This document shows, piece after piece, positions 61,794 to 64,000 of a stretch of 64,000 nt of DNA. The notes beneath the pieces are model-generated. The model saw only the letters and a program-made list of their open reading frames with translations. It was not told the origin of the DNA and made no database searches. This stretch comes from Martinezella tropici. Lineage in GTDB: Bacteria; Pseudomonadota; Alphaproteobacteria; Rhizobiales; Rhizobiaceae. Positions within the stretch are counted from its first letter, which is position 1. Each line of letters begins with the position of its first letter. The stretch spans positions 1 through 64,000 of the forward strand of contig JUHI01000007.1 of the NCBI GenBank assembly GCA_000799755.1. The letters run 5' to 3'. A program made the translations under genes and the position numbers.

Positions 61794-63125
61794 TCAACTC
61801 GGGTTCTCCAGCGTGAACAGATCGGCATTTTCGTCATAGGCGAAGTATTCCGCATAGCGGGCCCAGTTCGTAACGGCCTTGAGCGTGATGTCGGCATTGT
61901 CCTCCGACATGTAGTCCTCCAGCTCATCGCGGAAGCGCCGCGCGGGCGCGCGATGGGTCGGCCGTTCGTCAAGGACGCGCCGGATATGCGCCGCCAGCGG
62001 CACGTAAATCGCCAGATGCTGCTCGAAGAGCCTCTTCCGCTCGTCGACATCGCTGTCGGAAAAACGAAGGCCGGGCGCCGTCAGCTTGATGTCGCCCCCC
62101 TCGAGATCGGCGAAACGCAACAGTTGCAATGTTTCGGCAACCGGAAACAGATCGTCGATATCGAGATGCAGGTGGGTGGCGAGCGGCGGGAGATCGGCCT
62201 GTCCGCGATAGGGTTCGGCGGCGACCGTCTCGATGAGACCCGACATCGGGTTGGTCGACACGCGCGGCAGCGCCATGGCGATACCCGTGCCGGGGAACAG
62301 CCCCTCGCGCGTGGGCGCTCCGGTTTTCACCGTCATGCGGGCATAGATGTCCTCGACCAGCATGCGGAATGCCGGATCGAGTCGATTGCGCGGCTGCGGC
62401 AAATCCACATGGATCTCGGCAATCACGCGGCCGGGATTCGATCCGAAGATCAGAATGCGGTCGCACATCAATACCGCTTCCTCGATGTTGTGCGTCACCA
62501 TGAGCACCGACTCGATCGGCATCCGGCCTTCGCACCACAGATCGAGCAGATCGGTACGCAGCGTCTCCGCCGTCAGCACGTCGAGCGCCGAAAAGGGTTC
62601 ATCCATCAGCAGAACTTTCGGCCGGACGACGAGCGCGCGGGCAAGGCCAACGCGCTGGCGCATACCGCCAGACAACTCCTTCGGATAGGCACTTTCAAAA
62701 CCGTCGAGACCGATGAGGTCGATGGCTGCGAGCGCCCGCTTGCGCCGCTCGGCCGGAGCGACGCCCTGAGCCTCGAGACCAAGCTCGACGTTTTGCAGCA
62801 CCGTCAGCCAGGGAAAGAGCGCAAAGCTCTGAAAAACCACGGCAACGTCGGAATTGGGGCCAAGAACCGGACGCCCCTCGAAAGTGATGTCGCCCTTGCT
62901 TGGGCGGATGAGGCCTGCAATCGCGCGCAGCAGCGTGGACTTGCCGGAGCCGGAGCGGCCTAGCAAGCCAACGATTTCATTGGGATAAAGCTGGAGGTCA
63001 ACATTCTCAAGCACGACCAGCGAGCCAGAGGCCCCTTTGTCATAGGTCTGGCACACCTGCTTGGCGAGAACCAGGGGCGAGCTCCTTGCGATTTCAGCTT
63101 TCTTGGAGATGACAGCGTTTTCCAT
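61794..63125 (-). CDS. NitT/TauT-type ABC ATPase with C-terminal AAA-associated domain
   Basis: A 443-residue protein. ATPase part: Walker A GRSGSGKST (about 56-64), Q-loop VVFQSFALFPWLTV, signature LSGGMRQR, Walker B VLLMDEPFSALD, H-loop VTHN. The C-terminal 150-170 residues (LPPLATHLHLDIDDLFPVAE to ADITLKAVTNWARYAEYFAY) form the AAA-associated domain of anion-importer ATPases (nitrate, sulfonate and bicarbonate types). It follows the permease by 24 bases. Substrate unknown. Confidence 0.9.
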   Translation of the reverse strand: MENAVISKKAEIARSSPLVLAKQVCQTYDKGASGSLVVLENVDLQLYPNEIVGLLGRSGSGKSTLLRAIAGLIRPSKGDITFEGRPVLGPNSDVAVVFQSFALFPWLTVLQNVELGLEAQGVAPAERRKRALAAIDLIGLDGFESAYPKELSGGMRQRVGLARALVVRPKVLLMDEPFSALDVLTAETLRTDLLDLWCEGRMPIESVLMVTHNIEEAVLMCDRILIFGSNPGRVIAEIHVDLPQPRNRLDPAFRMLVEDIYARMTVKTGAPTREGLFPGTGIAMALPRVSTNPMSGLIETVAAEPYRGQADLPPLATHLHLDIDDLFPVAETLQLLRFADLEGGDIKLTAPGLRFSDSDVDERKRLFEQHLAIYVPLAAHIRRVLDERPTHRAPARRFRDELEDYMSEDNADITLKAVTNWARYAEYFAYDENADLFTLENPS

Positions 63126-63149
63126 GTTCGGTTCTCCGATCTGATGAAA

Positions 63150-64000
63150 TTAGTCGAGACGCATGCGGCGTTCAGCGAAGACGTAGAGCGGCCGCCAGAG
63201 CGTTCTGTTGAAGAGAGTGACAAAGACCGACATCACGACGATACCGAGGATGACCCGCGGAAAATCGCCGGCTTCCGTGGCCTTCGCGATGTACGAGCCG
63301 AGCCCGAAGGCTTCGAGCTTCGTGTTGCCCCAGCTCGCCAGCTCGGCAACGATGCTGGCGTTCCAGGAGCCGCCGGACGCCGTCAGCGCTCCGGTGATGT
63401 AATAGGGAAATATCCCCGGCAGGATCGCACGCCGCCACCAGGTCCACGAGCGCAGCCGGTAGACCGAGGATGCCTCGCGCAGATCGGTGGGAAATGCGCT
63501 CGCTCCGGCAATCACGTTGAACAGGATGTACCATTGCGTGCCGAGTACCATCAGCGGCGACAGCCAGATGTCCGGGCTGGCGCCTGTTGCAACGATCGCG
63601 ACCACCGCGACGGGAAACAGAACGTTTGCCGGAAAGGCTGCCAGGAATTGAGCCAGGGGCTGTACCCGCTCCGCAACGGCCGGCCGAAGACCGATCCACA
63701 CGCCGATCGGAACCCAGATGACGCTGGCGACCGCAATGAGAACGGCGACGCGAATGAGCGTTACAAACCCGCCCGCGAAAGCAATGCCGACATCGCTCCA
63801 TGAGAGCGTTTGGCTGAGATAGGAAACAGCATCCCAGACACTCCAGGCGCCGACGACGGCAATCAGGGCATACCAGGCAAAATCTATCATCCGGCTGACG
63901 GCGCGCTGACCGCCGCCCTTCGGTGCGGCGCTTGTCGACATCGGCAACAGCCGTACCAGCATCAGGCGACCCCACACGGCGCCGAACGGCGCGGTGACAT
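63150..64000 (-). CDS. NitT/TauT-type ABC permease (3' part; continues beyond window)
   Basis: The frame stays open past 64000, so the gene is partial. The visible 283 residues contain about six membrane helices with the EAA loop (ASSVYRLRSWTWWRRAILPG) and ends FAERRMRLD. It resembles the second half of the fused permeases (about 580 residues) that accompany ATPases with an AAA-associated domain. The window therefore catches a two-gene importer. Confidence 0.85.
   Translation of the reverse strand, partial: VTAPFGAVWGRLMLVRLLPMSTSAAPKGGGQRAVSRMIDFAWYALIAVVGAWSVWDAVSYLSQTLSWSDVGIAFAGGFVTLIRVAVLIAVASVIWVPIGVWIGLRPAVAERVQPLAQFLAAFPANVLFPVAVVAIVATGASPDIWLSPLMVLGTQWYILFNVIAGASAFPTDLREASSVYRLRSWTWWRRAILPGIFPYYITGALTASGGSWNASIVAELASWGNTKLEAFGLGSYIAKATEAGDFPRVILGIVVMSVFVTLFNRTLWRPLYVFAERRMRLD

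Overview
The window looks like a chromosome segment of a Rhizobium-type alphaproteobacterium (Rhizobiaceae). This rests on the GC-rich coding style, a type II lumazine synthase behind an FMN riboswitch, a UgpC-type sugar ABC operon with a Gfo/Idh/MocA oxidoreductase, B12-dependent MetH behind an SahR-like palindrome, a surface-polysaccharide cassette and RIME-like intergenic palindromes.

Host region 1 (1-25.7 kb). In order it holds: the end of an ABC ATPase gene; FMN riboswitch-ribH2; a VOC protein; a PhnF-like regulator with a methyltransferase; a second VOC protein; a tautomerase divergent from a TetR regulator; a five-gene carbohydrate uptake and oxidation operon (5.2-10.5 kb) divergent from a BadF-type sugar kinase and GntR regulator; metH; an AGE-family isomerase; a heme-degrading-domain-type protein; a polysaccharide cassette (TupA-like ATP-grasp, flippase, GumK-like glycosyltransferase, heparin-lyase-I-like secreted lyase); some small rhizobial proteins; and a TIM-barrel isomerase.

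Prophage (about 25.77-58.8 kb). A siphovirus-type element is read mostly on the minus strand. From right to left: repressor with operators on both sides (57.2-58.2 kb), small early genes, an embedded methyltransferase gene (54.4 kb), a TerS candidate, a beta-helix tailspike-like gene, TerL, DUF1073 portal, DUF2213 protease/scaffold, cement protein, DUF2184 capsid, connectors, tail terminator, tail tube, a tail-assembly chaperone with a canonical -1 slippery heptamer, tape measure, baseplate genes in the order seen in gene transfer agents, a 2273-residue tip protein, then a lysis block with a GH19 endolysin. I see no integrase, transposase of Mu type, or replication gene, so the element is incomplete, domesticated, or dependent on functions elsewhere.

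The most unusual part is a base-composition island at about 38.65-43.49 kb. It holds the AT-rich front half of the tape measure gene and, on the opposite strand, three diverged copies of an unrecognised exported protein family (A, B, C). Around them lie duplication scars: an in-frame relic of the family's C-terminus, a relic of the tape-measure start, a RAYT transposase element with inverted ends, and a 120-bp mini-element with the same ends. This looks like a moron hotspot in which exported proteins are duplicated and reshuffled between tail genes.

Host region 2 (58.8-64 kb). It holds a DUF4440/SnoaL-like protein, a FixJ-like regulator with a membrane histidine kinase, and a NitT/TauT-type ABC ATPase plus permease that runs off the window.
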